A DNA stretch of 64,000 nt from Sepiola atlantica (Eukaryota; Mollusca; Cephalopoda; Sepiida; Sepiolidae): the NCBI GenBank assembly GCA_963556195.1, contig CAUVYP010000244.1, forward strand, positions 1,736,001 to 1,800,000. The letters are read 5' to 3'. Of this stretch, positions 9,528 to 22,911 are shown in pieces. Position 1 is the stretch's first letter. Each line of letters begins with the position of its first letter. Position numbers and translations under genes: made by a program. Under the pieces are notes generated by a model. That model saw only the letters and a program-made list of their open reading frames with translations, was not told where the DNA came from and ran no database searches.

Positions 9528-12500
9528 TTAGCGCGTTTTAAAGTTGATATCGCTTTTGTTTATAACTTCCACATTTATTCGAATTGTGCAACAGAACTTT
9601 GCAGACAGTCGCGGAGACACATGTTCTACTGAAGTACCAAGTTTCAGAAGTGCAGCTCTTGTACTGCCGGAGATATGTCGATACAAACTGAATACGCAAA
9701 ACATCAACAAAATTTAGCGCGTTTTAAAGTTGATATCGCTTTTGTTTATAACTTCCACATTTATTGGAATTGTGCAACGAAACTTTGCAGACAGTCTCGA
9801 ATAGGCCTCCTCTACTGAAGTACCAAGTTTCAGAAGTGCAGCTCTTGTACTGCCGGAGATATGTCGATACAAACTGAATACGCAAAACATCAACAAAATT
9901 TAGCGCGTTTTAAAGTTGATATCGCTTTTGTTTATAACTTCCACATTTATTCGAATTGTGCAACGAAACTTTGTAGACAGTCGCGGAGACACATTTTCTA
10001 CTGAAGTATTTAGTTTCAGAAGTGCAGCTCTTGTACTGCCGGAGATATGTCGATACAAACTGAATACGCAAAACATCAACAAAATTCAGCGCGTTTTAAA
10101 GTTGATATCGCTTTTGTTTATATCTTCCACATTAATTCGAATTGTGCAACGAAACTTTGCAGACAGTCTCGAATAGGCCTCCTCTACTGAAGTACCAAGT
10201 TTCAGAAGTGCAGCTCTTGTACTGCCGGAGATATGTCGATACAAACTGAATACGCAAAACATCAACAAAATTTAGCGCGTTTTAAAGTTGATATCGCTTT
10301 TGTTTATAACTTCCACATTTTTCGTATTGTGCAACGAAACTTTGCAGACAGTCGCGGAGACACATTTTCTACTGAAGTACCAAGTTTCAGAAGTGCAGCT
10401 CTTGTACTGCCGGAGATATGTCGATACAAACTGAATACGCAAAACATCAACAAAATTTAGCGCGTTTTAAAGTTGATATCGCTTTTGTTTATAACTTCCA
10501 CATTTATTCGAATTGTGCAACGAAACTTTGCAGACAGTCGCGGAAACACATTTTCTACTGAGGTACCAAGTCTCAGAAGTGCAGCTCTTGTACTGCCGGA
10601 GATATGTCGATACAAACTGAATACGCAAAACATCAACAAAATTTAGCGCGTTTTAAAGTTGATATCGCTTTTGTTTATAACTTCCACATTTATTCGAATT
10701 GTGCAACGAAACTTTGCAGACAGTCGCGGAAACACATTTTCTACTGAGGTACCAAGTCTCAGAAGTGCAGCTCTTGTACTGCCGGAGATATGTCGATACA
10801 AACTGAATACGCAAAACATCAACAAAATTTAGCGCGTTTTAAAGTTGATATCGCTTTTGTTTATAACTTCCACATTTATTCGAATTGTGCAACGAAACTT
10901 TGCAGACAGTCGCGGAGACACATGTTCTACTGAAGTACCAAGTTTCAGAAGTGCAGCTCTTGTACTGCCGGAGATATGTCGATACAAACTGAATACGCAA
11001 AACATCAACAAAATTTAGCGCGTTTTAAAGTTGATATCGCTTTTGTTTATAACTTCCACATTTATTCGAATTGTGCAACGAAACTTTGCAGACAGTCGCG
11101 GAAACACATTTTCTACTGAGGTACCAAGTCTCAGAAGTGCAGCTCTTGTACTGCCGGAGATATGTCGATACAAACTGAATACGCAAAACATCAACAAAAT
11201 TTAGCGCGTTTTAAAGTTGATATCGCTTTTGTTTATAACTTCCACATTTATTCGAATTGTGCAACGAAACTTTGCAGACAGTCGCGGAGACACATGTTCT
11301 ACTGAAGTACCAAGTTTCAGAAGTGCAGCTCTTGTACTGCCGGAGATATGTCGATACAAACTGAATACGCAAAACATCAACAAAATTTAGCGCGTTTTAA
11401 AGTTGATATCGCTTTTGTTTATAACTTCCACATTTATTCGAATTGTGCAACGAAACTTTGCAGACAGTCGCGGAGACACATGTTTTACTGAAGTACCAAG
11501 TTTCAGAAGTGCAGCTCTTGTACTGCCGGAGATATGTCGATACAAACTGAATACGCAAAACATCAACAAAATTTAGCGCGTTTTAAAGTTGATATCGCTT
11601 TTGTTTATAACTTCCACATTTATTCGAATTGTGCAACGAAACTTTGCAGACAGTCTCGAATAGGCCTTTTCTACTGAAGTACAACGTTTCAGAAGTGCAG
11701 CTCTTGTACTGCCGGAGATATGTCGATACAAACTGAATACGCAAAACATCAACAAAATTTAGCGCGTTTTAAAGTTGATATCGCTTTTGTTTATAACTTC
11801 CACATTTATTCGAATTGTGCAACGAAACTTTGCAGACAGTCTCGAATAGGCCTTTTCTACTGAAGTACAACGTTTCAGAAGTGCAGCTCTTGTACTGCCG
11901 GAGATATGTCGATACAAACTGAATACGCAAAACATCAACAAAATTTAGCGCGTTTTAAAGTTGATATCGCTTTTGTTTATAACTTCCACATTTATTCGAA
12001 TTGTGCAACGAAACTTTGCAGACAGTCGCGGAGACACATTTTCTACTGAAGTACCAAGTTTCAGAAGTGCAGCTCTTGTACTGCCGGAGATATGTCGATA
12101 CAAACTGAATACGCAAAACATCAACAAAATTTAGCGCGTTTTAAAGTTGATATCGCTTTTGTTTATATCTTCCACATTAATTCGAATTGTGCAACGAAAC
12201 TTTGCAGACAGTCTCGAATAGGCCTCCTCTACTGAAGTACCAAGTTTCAGAAGTGCAGCTCTTGTACTGCCGGAGATATGTCGATACAAACTGAATACGC
12301 AAAACATCAACAAAATTTAGCGCGTTTTAAAGTTGATATCGCTTTTGTTTATAACTTTCACATTTATTCGAATTGTGCAACGAAACTTTGCAAACAGTCT
12401 CAACTAGGCCTTTTCTGCTGAAGTACCAAGTTTCAGAAGTGCACCTCTTGTACTGCCGGAGATATGTCGATACAAACTGAATACGCAAAACATCAACAAA

Positions 12501-12688
12501 ATTTAGCGCGTTTTAATGTTGATACCGCTTTTGTTTATAACTTCCACATTTATTCGAATTGTGCAACGAAACTTTGCAGACAGTCTCAAATAGGCCTTTT
12601 CTACTGAAGTACCAAGTTTCAGAAGTGCAGCTCTTGTACTGCCGGAGATATGTCGATACAAACTGAATACGCAAAACATCAACAAAAT
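9528..12688 (+). repeat. Left HOR copy 4, 17-monomer expanded derivative, 3161 bp
   Basis: Order: H1-P-M-E-F-R-R-H-R-H-K-C-C-N-E-T-L. It shows three scales of small expansion: R doubled at 10457 and 10643, an R-H dimer repeated at 10643-11014 and 11015-11386, and C doubled at 11573 and 11759. These look like unequal exchanges by one or two whole monomers. Confidence 0.93.
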
Positions 12689-14547
12689 TTAGCGCGTTTT
12701 AAAGTTGATATCGCTTTTGTTTATAACTTCCACATTTATTCGAATTGTGCAACAGAACTTTGCAGACAGTCGCGGAGACACATGTTCTACTGAAGTACCA
12801 AGTTTCAGAAGTGCAGCTCTTGTACTGCCGGAGATATGTCGATACAAACTGAATACGCAAAACATCAACAAAATTTAGCGCGTTTTAAAGTTGATATCGC
12901 TTTTGTTTATAACTTCCACATTTATTGGAATTGTGCAACGAAACTTTGTAGACAGTCGCGGAGACACATTTTCTACTGAAGTATTTAGTTTCAGAAGTGC
13001 AGCTCTTGTACTGCCGGAGATATGTCGATACAAACTGAATACGCAAAACATCAACAAAATTCAGCGCGTTTTAAAGTTTATATCGCTTTTGTTTATATCT
13101 TCCACATTAATTCGAATTGTGCAACGAAACTTTGCAGACAGTCTCGAATAGGCCTCCTCTACTGAAGTACCAAGTTTCAGAAGTGCAGCTCTTGTACTGC
13201 CGGAGATATGTCGATACAAACTGAATACGCAAAACATCAACAAAATTTAGCGCGTTTTAAAGTTGATATCGCTTTTGTTTATAACTTCCACATTTTTCGT
13301 ATTGTGCAACGAAACTTTGCAGACAGTCGCGGAGACACATTTTCTACTGAAGTACCAATTTTCAGAAGTGCAGCTCTTGTACTGCCGGAGATATGTCGAT
13401 ACAAACTGAATACGCAAAACATCAACAAAATTTAGCGCGTTTTAAAGTTGATATCGCTTTTGTTTATTACTTCCACATTTATTCGAATTGTGCAACGAAA
13501 CTTTTCAGACAGTCGCGGAAACACATTTTCTACTGAGGTACCAAGTCTCAGAAGTGCAGCTATTGTACTGCCGGAGATATGTCGATACAAACTGAATACG
13601 CAAAACATCAACAAAATTTAGCGCGTTTTAAAGTTGATATCGCTTTTGTTTATAACTTCCACATTTATTCGAATTGTGCAACGAAACTTTGCAGACAGTC
13701 GCGGAGACACATGTTCTACTGAAGTACCAAGTTTCAGAAGTGCAGCTCTTGTACTGCCGGAGATATGTCGATACAAACTGAATACGCAAAACATCAACAA
13801 AATTTAGCGCGTTTTAAAGTTGATATCGCTTTTGTTTATAACTTCCACATTTATTCGAATTGTGCAACGAAACTTTGCAGACAGTCTCGAATAGGCCTTT
13901 TCTACTGAAGTACAACGTTTCAGAAGTGCAGCTCTTGTACTGCCGGAGATATGTCGATACAAACTGAATACGCAAAACATCAACAAAATTTAGCGCGTTT
14001 TAAAGTTGATATCGCTTTTGTTTATAACTTCCACATTTATTCGAATTGTGCAACGAAACTTTGCAGACAGTCGCGGAGACACATGTTCTACTGAAGTACC
14101 AAGTTTCAGAAGTGCAGCTCTTGTACTGCCGGAGATATGTCGATACAAACTGAATACGCAAAACATCAACAAAATTTAGCGCGTTTTAAAGTTGATATCG
14201 CTTTTGTTTATATCTTCCACATTAATTCGAATTGTGCAACGAAACTTTGCAGACAGTCTCGAATAGGCCTCCTCTACTGAAGTACCAAGTTTCAGAAGTG
14301 CAGCTCTTGTACTGCCGGAGATATGTCGATACAAACTGAATACGCAAAACATCAACAAAATTTAGCGCGTTTTAAAGTTGATATCGCTTTTGTTTATAAC
14401 TTTCACATTTATTCGAATTGTGCAACGAAACTTTGCAAACAGTCTCAACTAGGCCTTTTCTGCTGAAGTACCAAGTTTCAGAAGTGCACCTCTTGTACTG
14501 CCGGAGATATGTCGATACAAACTGAATACGCAAAACATCAACAAAAT
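12689..14547 (+). repeat. Left HOR copy 5, contracted 10-monomer derivative, 1859 bp
   Basis: Order: H1-P/M chimera-E-F-R-H-C-H-E-T. K and N have been replaced by H, and the following F at 14548 starts the next domain. The second monomer (12875) is a fused P and M, so a monomer boundary was lost by recombination inside the unit. This segment marks the end of the regular left HOR. Confidence 0.9.
12875..13060 (+). repeat. Chimeric P/M monomer
   Basis: The left part has the P-specific tttattggaattg, and the right part has the M-specific ttgtagac and gtatttag. In other copies P and M are separate neighbours (for example 9714 and 9900). The last P marker is at about 12927 and the first M marker at 12949, so the exchange falls in the roughly 20 bp between them. 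One monomer was lost while the phase was kept. The junction overlaps the CENP-B-like half site, as would any exchange in this short shared stretch. Confidence 0.88.
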
Positions 14548-16220
14548 TTAGCGCGTTTTAAAGTTGATATCGCTTTTGTTTATAACTTCCACATTTTTCG
14601 TATTGTGCAACGAAACTTTGCAGACAGTCGCGGAGACACATTTTCTACTGAAGTACCAAGTTTCAGAAGTGCAGCTCTTGTACTGCCGGAGATATGTCGA
14701 TACAAACTGAATACGCAAAACATCAACAAAATTTAGCGCGTTTTAAAGTTGATATCGCTTTTGTTTATAACTTCCACATTTATTCGAATTGTGCAACGAA
14801 ACTTTGCAGACAGTCGCGGAAACACATTTTCTACTGAGGTACCAAGTCTCAGAAGTGCAGCTCTTGTACTGCCGGAGATATGTCGATACAAACTGAATAC
14901 GCAAAACATCAACAAAATTTAGCGCGTTTTAAAGTTGATATCGCTTTTGTTTATAACTTCCACATTTATTCGAATTGTGCAACGAAACTTTGCAGACAGT
15001 CGCGGAGACACATGTTCTACTGAAGTACCAAGTTTCAGAAGTGCAGCTCTTGTACTGCCGGAGATATGTCAATACAAACTGAATACGCAAAACATCAACA
15101 AAATTTAGCGCGTTTTAAAGTTGATATCGCTTTTGTTTATAACTTCCACATTTATTCGAATTGTGCAACGAAACTTTGCAGACAGTCTCGAATAGGCCTT
15201 TTCTACTGAAGTACCAAGTTTCAGAAGTGCAGCTCTTGTACTGCCGGAGATATGTCGATACAAACTGAATACGCAAAACATCAACAAAATTTAGCGCGTT
15301 TTAAAGTTGATATCGCTTTTGTTTATAACTTCCACATTTATTCGAATTGTGCAACGAAACTTTGCAGACAGTCGCGGAGACACATTTTCTACTGAAGTAC
15401 CAAGTTTCAGAAGTGCAGCTCTTGTACTGCCGGAGATATGTCGATACAAACTGAATACGCAAAACATCAACAAAATTTAGCGCGTTTTAAAGTTGATATC
15501 GCTTTTGTTTATAACTTCCACATTTATTCGAATTGTGCAACGAAACTTTGTAGACAGTCGCGGAGACACATTTTCTACTGAAGTATTTAGTTTCAGAAGT
15601 GCAGCTCTTGTACTGCCGGAGATATGTCGATACAAACTGAATACGCAAAACATCAACAAAATTTAGCGCGTTTTAAAGTTGATATCGCTTTTGTTTATAT
15701 CTTCACCATTAATTCGAATTGTGCAACGAAACTTTGCAGACAGTCTCGAATAGGCCTCCTCTACTGAAGTACCAAGTTTCAGAAGTGCAGCTCTTGTACT
15801 GCCGGAGATATGTCGATACAAACTGAATACGCAAAACATCAACAAAATTTAGCGCGTTTTAAAGTTGATATCGCTTTTGTTTATATCTTCCACATTAATT
15901 CGAATTGTGCAACGAAACTTTGCAGACAGTCTCGAATAGGCCTTTTCTACTGAAGTACCAAGTTTCAGAAGTGCAGCTCTTGTACTGCCGGAGATATGTC
16001 GATACAAACTGAATACGCAAAACATCAACAAAATTTAGCGCGTTTTAAAGTTGATATCGCTTTTGTTTATAACTTCCACATTTATTCGAATTGTGCAACG
16101 AAACTTTGCAGACAGTCTCGAATAGGCCTTTTCTACTGAAGTACCAAGTTTCAGAAGTGCAGCTCTGGTACTGCCGGAGATATGTCGATACAAACTGAAT
16201 ACGCAAAACATCAACAAAAT
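14548..16220 (+). repeat. Nine-monomer block F-R-H-A-N-M-E-(E/A)-A, 1673 bp
   Basis: The first seven monomers recur at 16221-17521 with an offset of 1673 bp. The monomer at 15849 has an E-type left half (tatatcttcc, cattaattcg) joined to an A-type right half (ggccttttc), another exchange product. The H monomer at 14919 has a private gatatgtcaatac near 15070. The A at 16035 carries gctctggtactg, a marker shared with the A at 17522. Confidence 0.9.
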
Positions 16221-18636
16221 TTAGCGCGTTTTAAAGTTGATATCGCTTTTGTTTATAACTTCCACATTTTTCGTATTGTGCAACGAAACTTTGCAGACAG
16301 TCGCGGAGACACATTTTCTACTGAAGTACCAAGTTTCAGAAGTGCAGCTCTTGTACTGCCGGAGATATGTCGATACAAACTGAATACGCAAAACATCAAC
16401 AAAATTTAGCGCGTTTTAAAGTTGATATCGCTTTTGTTTATAACTTCCACATTTATTCGAATTGTGCAACGAAACTTTGCAGACAGTCGCGGAAACACAT
16501 TTTCTACTGAGGTACCAAGTCTCAGAAGTGCAGCTCTTGTACTGCCGGAGATATGTCGATACAAACTGAATACGCAAAACATCAACAAAATTTAGCGCGT
16601 TTTAAAGTTGATATCGCTTTTGTTTATAACTTCCACATTTATTCGAATTGTGCAACGAAACTTTGCAGACAGTCGCGGAGACACATGTTCTACTGAAGTA
16701 CCAAGTTTCAGAAGTGCAGCTCTTGTACTGCCGGAGATATGTCGATACAAACTGAATACGCAAAACATCAACAAAATTTAGCGCGTTTTAAAGTTGATAT
16801 CGCTTTTGTTTATAACTTCCACATTTATTCGAATTGTGCAACGAAACTTTGCAGACAGTCTCGAATAGGCCTTTTCTACGGTAGTACCAAGTTTCAGAAG
16901 TGCAGCTCTTGTACTGCCGGAGATATGTCGATACAAACTGAATACGCAAAACATCAACAAAATTTAGCGCGTTTTAAAGTTGATATCGCTTTTGTTTATA
17001 ACTTCCACATTTATTCGAATTGTGCAACGAAACTTTGCAGACAGTCGCGGAGACACATTTTCTACTGAAGTACCAAGTTTCAGAAGTGCAGCTCTTGTAC
17101 TGCCGGAAATATGTCGATACAAACTGAATACGCAAAACATCAACAAAATTTAGCGCGTTTTAAAGTTGATATCGCTTTTGTTTATAACTTCCACATTTAT
17201 TCGAATTGTGCAACGAAACTTTGTAGACAGTCGCGGAGACACATTTGCTACTGAAGTATTTAGTTTCAGAAGTGCAGCTCTTGTACTGCCGGAGATATGT
17301 CGATACAAACTGAATACGCAAAACATCAACAAAATTTAGCGCGTTTTAAAGTTGATATCGCTTTTGTTTATATCTTCCACATTAATTCGAATTGTGAAAC
17401 GAAACTTTGCAGACAGTCTCGAATAGGCCTCCTCTACTGAAGTACCAAGTTTCAGAAGTGCAGCTCTTGTACTGCCGGAGATATGTCGATACAAACTGAA
17501 TACGCAAAACATCAACAAAATTTAGCGCGTTTTAAAGTTGATATCGCTTTTGTTTATAACTTCCACATTTATTCGAATTGTGCAACGAAACTTTGCAGAC
17601 AGTCTCGAATAGGCCTTTTCTACTGAAGTACCAAGTTTCAGAAGTGCAGCTCTGGTACTGCCGGAGATATGTCGATACAAACTGAATACGCAAAACATCA
17701 ACAAAATTTAGCGCGTTTTAAAGTTGATATCGCTTTTGTTTATAACTTCCACATTTATTCGAATTGTGCAACGAAACTTTGCAGACAGTCGCGGAAACAC
17801 ATTTTCTACTGAAGTACCAAGTCTCAGAAGTGCAGCTCTTGTACTGCCGGAGATATGTCGATACAAACTGAATACGCAAAACATCAACAAAATTTAGCGC
17901 GTTTTAAAGTTGATATCGCTTTTGTTTATAACTTCCACATTTATTCGAATTGTGCCACGAAACTTTGCAGACAGTCGCGGAGACACATTTTCTACTGAAG
18001 TACCAAGTTTCAGAAGTGCAGCTCTTGTACTGCCGGAGATATGTCGATACAAACTGAATACGCAAAACATCAACAAAATTTAGCGCGTTTTAAAGTTGAT
18101 ATCGCTTTTGTTTATAACTTCCACATTTATTCGAATTGTGCAACGAAACTTTGCAGACAGTCGCGGAGACACATGTTCTACTGAAGTACCAAGTTTCAGA
18201 AGTGCAGCTCTTGTACTGCCGGAGATATGTCGATACAAACTGAATACGCAAAACATCAACAAAATTTAGCGCGTTTTAAAGTTGATATCGCTTTTGTTTA
18301 TAACTTCCACATTTATTCGAATTGTGCAACGAAACTTTGTACACAGTCGCGGAGACACATTTTCTACTGAAGTACTAAGTTTCAGAAGTGCAGCTCTTGT
18401 ACTGCCGGAGATATGTCGATACAAACTGAATACCCAAACATCAACAAAATTTAGCGCGTTTTAAAGTTGATATCGCTTTTGTTTATATCTTCCACATTAA
18501 TTCGAATTGTGCAACGAAACTTTGCAGACAGTCTCGAATAGGCCTCCTCGACTGAAGTACCAAGTTTCAGAAGTGCAGCTCTTGTACTGCCGGAGATATG
18601 TCGATACAAACTGAATACGCAAAACATCAACAAAAT
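16221..18636 (+). repeat. Thirteen-monomer block, 2416 bp
   Basis: Order: F-R-H-A-N-M-E-A-R-N-H-M variant-E. The first seven monomers repeat those at 14548. The N at 17894 is the first in the window to carry gtgccacg, a variant common further right. The block is two bases short of 13 x 186 because it contains an F monomer and a second 185-bp monomer at 18266. Confidence 0.9.
18266..18450 (+). repeat. Single 185-bp M-like monomer with a different deletion
   Basis: This unit has ttgtacacag and gtactaag in place of the usual M markers, and its end reads gaatacccaaacatc instead of gaatacgcaaaacatc, losing one base. It occurs once in the window, so it is a young private change not spread by amplification. 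Confidence 0.9.
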
Positions 18637-21053
18637 TTAGCGCGTTTTAAAGTTGATATCGCTTTTGTTTATAACTTCCACATTTTTCGTATTGTGCAAC
18701 GAAACTTTGCAGACAGTCGCGGAGACACATTTTCTACTGAAGTACCAAGTTTCATAAGTGCAGCTCTTGTACTGCCGGAGATATGTCGATACAAACTGAA
18801 TACGCAAAACATCAACAAAATTTAGCGCGTTTTAAAGTTGATATCGCTTTTGTTTATAACTTTCACATTTATTCGAATTGTGCCACGAAACTTTGCAGAC
18901 AGTCGCGGAGACACATGTCCTACTGAAGTACCAAGTTTCAGAAGTGCAGCTGTTGTACTGCCGGAGATATGTCGATACAAACTGAATACGCAAAACATCA
19001 ACAAAATTTAGCGCGTTTTAAAGTTGATAACGCTTTTGTTTATAACTTCCACATTTATTCGAATTGTGCAACGAAACTTTGCAGACAGTCTCAAATAGGC
19101 CTTTTCTACTGAAGTATTAAGTTTCAGAAGTGCAGCTCTTGGACTGCCGGAGATATGTCGATACAAACTGAATACGCAAAACATCAACAAAATTTAGCGC
19201 GTTTTAAAGTTGATATCGCTTTTGTTTATAACTTCCACATTTATTCGAATTGCGCCACGAAACTTTGCAGACAGTCGCGGAGACACATGTTCTACTGAAG
19301 TACCAAGTTTCAGAAGTGCAGCTCTTGTACTGCCGGAGATATGTCGATACAAACTGAATACGCAAAACATCAACAAAATTTAGCGCGTTTTAAAGTTGAT
19401 ATCGCTTTTGTTTATAACTTCCACATTTATTCGAATTGTGCCACGAAACTTTGCAGACAGTCGCGGAGACACATTTCCTACTGAAGTACCAAGTTTCAGA
19501 AGTGCAGCTCTTGTACTGCCGGAGATATGTCGATACAAACTGAATACGCAAAACATCAACAAAATTTAGCGCGTTTTAAAGTTGATATCGCTTTTGTTTA
19601 TAACTTCCACATTTATTCGAATTGTGCAACGAAACTTTGCAGACAGTCTCGAATAGGCCTTTTCTACTGAAGTACAAAGTTTCAGAAGTGCAGCTCTTGT
19701 ACTGCAGGAGATATGTCGATACAAACTGAATACGCAAAACATCAACAAAATTTAGCGCGTAGTAAAGTTGATATCGCTTTTGTTTATAACTTCCACATTT
19801 ATTCGAATTGTGCCCCGAAACTTTGCAGACAGTCTCGAATAGACCTTTTCTACTGAAGTACCAAGTCTCAGAAGTGCAGCTCTTGTACTGCCGGAGATAT
19901 GTCGATACAAACTGAATACGCAAAACATCAACAAAATTTAGCGCGTTTTAATGTTGATACCGCTTTTGTTTATAACTTCCACATTTATTCGAATTGTGCA
20001 ACGAAACTTTGCAGACAGTCTCAAATAGGCCTTTTCTACTGAAGTACCAAGTTTCAGAAGTGCAGCTCTTGTACTGCCGGAGATATGTCGATACAAACTG
20101 AATACGCAAAACATCAACAAAATTTAGCGCGTTTTAAAGTTGATATCGCTTTTGTTTATAACTTCCACATTTATTCGAATTGTGCAACGAAACTTTGCAG
20201 ACAGTCGCGGAGACACATGTTCTACTGAAGTACCAAGTTTCAGAAGTGCAGCTCTTGTACTGCCGGAGATATGTCGATACAAACTGAATACGCAAAACAT
20301 CAACAAAATTTAGCGCGTTTTAAAGTTGATATCGCTTTTGTTTATAACTTCCACATTTATTCGAATTGTGCAACGAAACTTTGCAGACAGTCTCGAATAG
20401 GCCTTTTCTACTGAAGTACCAAGTTTCAGAAGTGCAGCTCTTGTACTGCCGGAGATATGTCGATACAAACTGAATACGCAAAACATCAACAAAATTTAGC
20501 GCGTTTTAAAGTTGATATCGCTTTTGTTTATAACTTCCACATTTATTCGAATTGTGCAACGAAACTTTGCAGACAGTCGCGGAGACACATGTTCTACTGA
20601 AGTACCAAGTCTCAGAAGTGCAGCTCTTGTACTGCCGGAGATATGTCGATACAAACTGAATACGCAAAACATCAACAAAATTTAGCGCGTTTTAAAGTTG
20701 ATATCGCTTTTGTTTATAACTTCCACATTTATTCGAATTGTGCAACGAAACTTTGTAGACAGTCGCGGAGACACATTTTCTACTGAAGTATTTAGTTTCA
20801 GAAGTGCAGCTCTTGTACTGCCGGAGATATGTCGATACAAACTGAATACGCAAAACATCAACAAAATTTAGCGCGTTTTAAAGTTGATATCGCTTTTGTT
20901 TATATCTTCCACATTAATTCGAATTGTGCAACGAAACTTTGCAGACAGTCTCGAATAGGCCTCCTCTACTGAAGTACCAAGTTTCAGAAGTGCAGCTCTT
21001 GTACTGCCGGAGATATGTCGATACAAACTGAATACGCAAAACATCAACAAAAT
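18637..21053 (+). repeat. Thirteen-monomer block with divergent monomers, 2417 bp
   Basis: Order: F-H variant-L variant-H-N-A-A-L-H-A-H-M-E. The monomers from 18822 to 19937 carry more private changes than those to the left, such as gcagctgttg, cttggactgcc, gcgccacg, gcgcgtagtaaag and gtgccccg. From N at 19380 onward the block is repeated at an offset of 1859 bp. Confidence 0.88.
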
Positions 21054-22911
21054 TTAGCGCGTTTTAAAGTTGATATCGCTTTTGTTTATAACTTCCACAT
21101 TTTTCGTATTGTGCAACGAAACTTTGCAGACAGTCGCGGAGACACATTTTCTACTGAAGTACCAAGTTTCAGAAGTGCAGCTCTTGTACTGCCGGAGATA
21201 TGTCGATACAAACTGAATACGCAAAACATCAACAAAATTTAGCGCGTTTTAAAGTTGATATCGCTTTTGTTTATAACTTCCACATTTATTCGAATTGTGC
21301 CACGAAACTTTGCAGACAGTCGCGGAGACACATTTCCTACTGAAGTACCAAGTTTCAGAAGTGCAGCTCTTGTACTGCCGGAGATATGTCGATACAAACT
21401 GAATACGCAAAACATCAACAAAATTTAGCGCGTTTTAAAGTTGATATCGCTTTTGTTTATAACTTCCACATTTATTCGAATTGTGCAACGAAACTTTGCA
21501 GACAGTCTCGAATAGGCCTTTTCTACTGAAGTACAAAGTTTCAGAAGTGCAGCTCTTGTACTGCCGGAGATATGTCGATACAAACTGAATACGCAAAACA
21601 TCAACAAAATTTAGCGCGTAGTAAAGTTGATATCGCTTTTGTTTATAACTTCCACATTTATTCGAATTGTGCCCCGAAACTTTGCAGACAGTCTCGAATA
21701 GACCTTTTCTACTGAAGTACCAAGTCTCAGAAGTGCAGCTCTTGTACTGCCGGAGATATGTCGATACAAACTGAATACGCAAAACATCAACAAAATTTAG
21801 CGCGTTTTAATGTTGATACCGCTTTTGTTTATAACTTCCACATTTATTCGAATTGTGCAACGAAACTTTGCAGACAGTCTCAAATAGGCCTTTTCTACTG
21901 AAGTACCAAGTTTCAGAAGTGCAGCTCTTGTACTGCCGGAGATATGTCGATACAAACTGAATACGCAAAACATCAACAAAATTTAGCGCGTTTTAAAGTT
22001 GATATCGCTTTTGTTTATAACTTCCACATTTATTCGAATTGTGCAACGAAACTTTGCAGACAGTCGCGGAGACACATGTTCTACTGAAGTACCAAGTTTC
22101 AGAAGTGCAGCTCTTGTACTGCCGGAGATATGTCGATACAAACTGAATACGCAAAACATCAACAAAATTTAGCGCGTTTTAAAGTTGATATCGCTTTTGT
22201 TTATAACTTCCACATTTATTCGAATTGTGCAACGAAACTTTGCAGACAGTCTCGAATAGGCCTTTTCTACTGAAGTACCAAGTTTCAGAAGTGCAGCTCT
22301 TGTACTGCCGGAGATATGTCGATACAAACTGAATACGCAAAACATCAACAAAATTTAGCGCGTTTTAAAGTTGATATCGCTTTTGTTTATAACTTCCACA
22401 TTTATTCGAATTGTGCAACGAAACTTTGTAGACAGTCGCGGAGACACATTTTCTACTGAAGTATTTAGTTTCAGAAGTGCAGCTCTTGTACTGCCGGAGA
22501 TATGTCGATACAAACTGAATACGCAAAACATCAACAAAATTTAGCGCGTTTTAAAGTTGATATCGCTTTTGTTTATATCTTCCACATTAATTCGAATTGT
22601 GCAACGAAACTTTGCAGACAGTCTCGAATAGGCCTCCTCTACTGAAGTACCAAGTTTCAGAAGTGCAGCTCTTGTACTGCCGGAGATATGTCGATACAAC
22701 CTGAATACGCAAAACATCAACAAAATTTAGCGCGTTTTAAAGTTGATATCGCTTTTGTTTATAACTTCCACATTTTTCGTATTGTGCAACGAAACTTTGC
22801 AGACAGTCGCGGAGACACATATTCTACTGAAGTACCAAGTTTCAGAAGTGCAGCTCTTGTACTGCCGGAGATATGTCGATACAAACTGAATACGCAAAAC
22901 ATCAACAAAAT
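19380..22911 (+). repeat. Tandem duplication of a 10-monomer segment; second copy lacks one monomer
   Basis: Copy one (19380-21238, 1859 bp) reads N-A-A-L-H-A-H-M-E-F. Copy two (21239-22911, 1673 bp) reads N-A-A-L-H-A-M-E-F. The rare markers gcgcgtagtaaag, gtgccccg and gaatagaccttttc of the monomers at 19752 and 21611 show shared descent. The H monomer at 20496 has no partner, so one unit was gained or lost after duplication. Confidence 0.9.
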
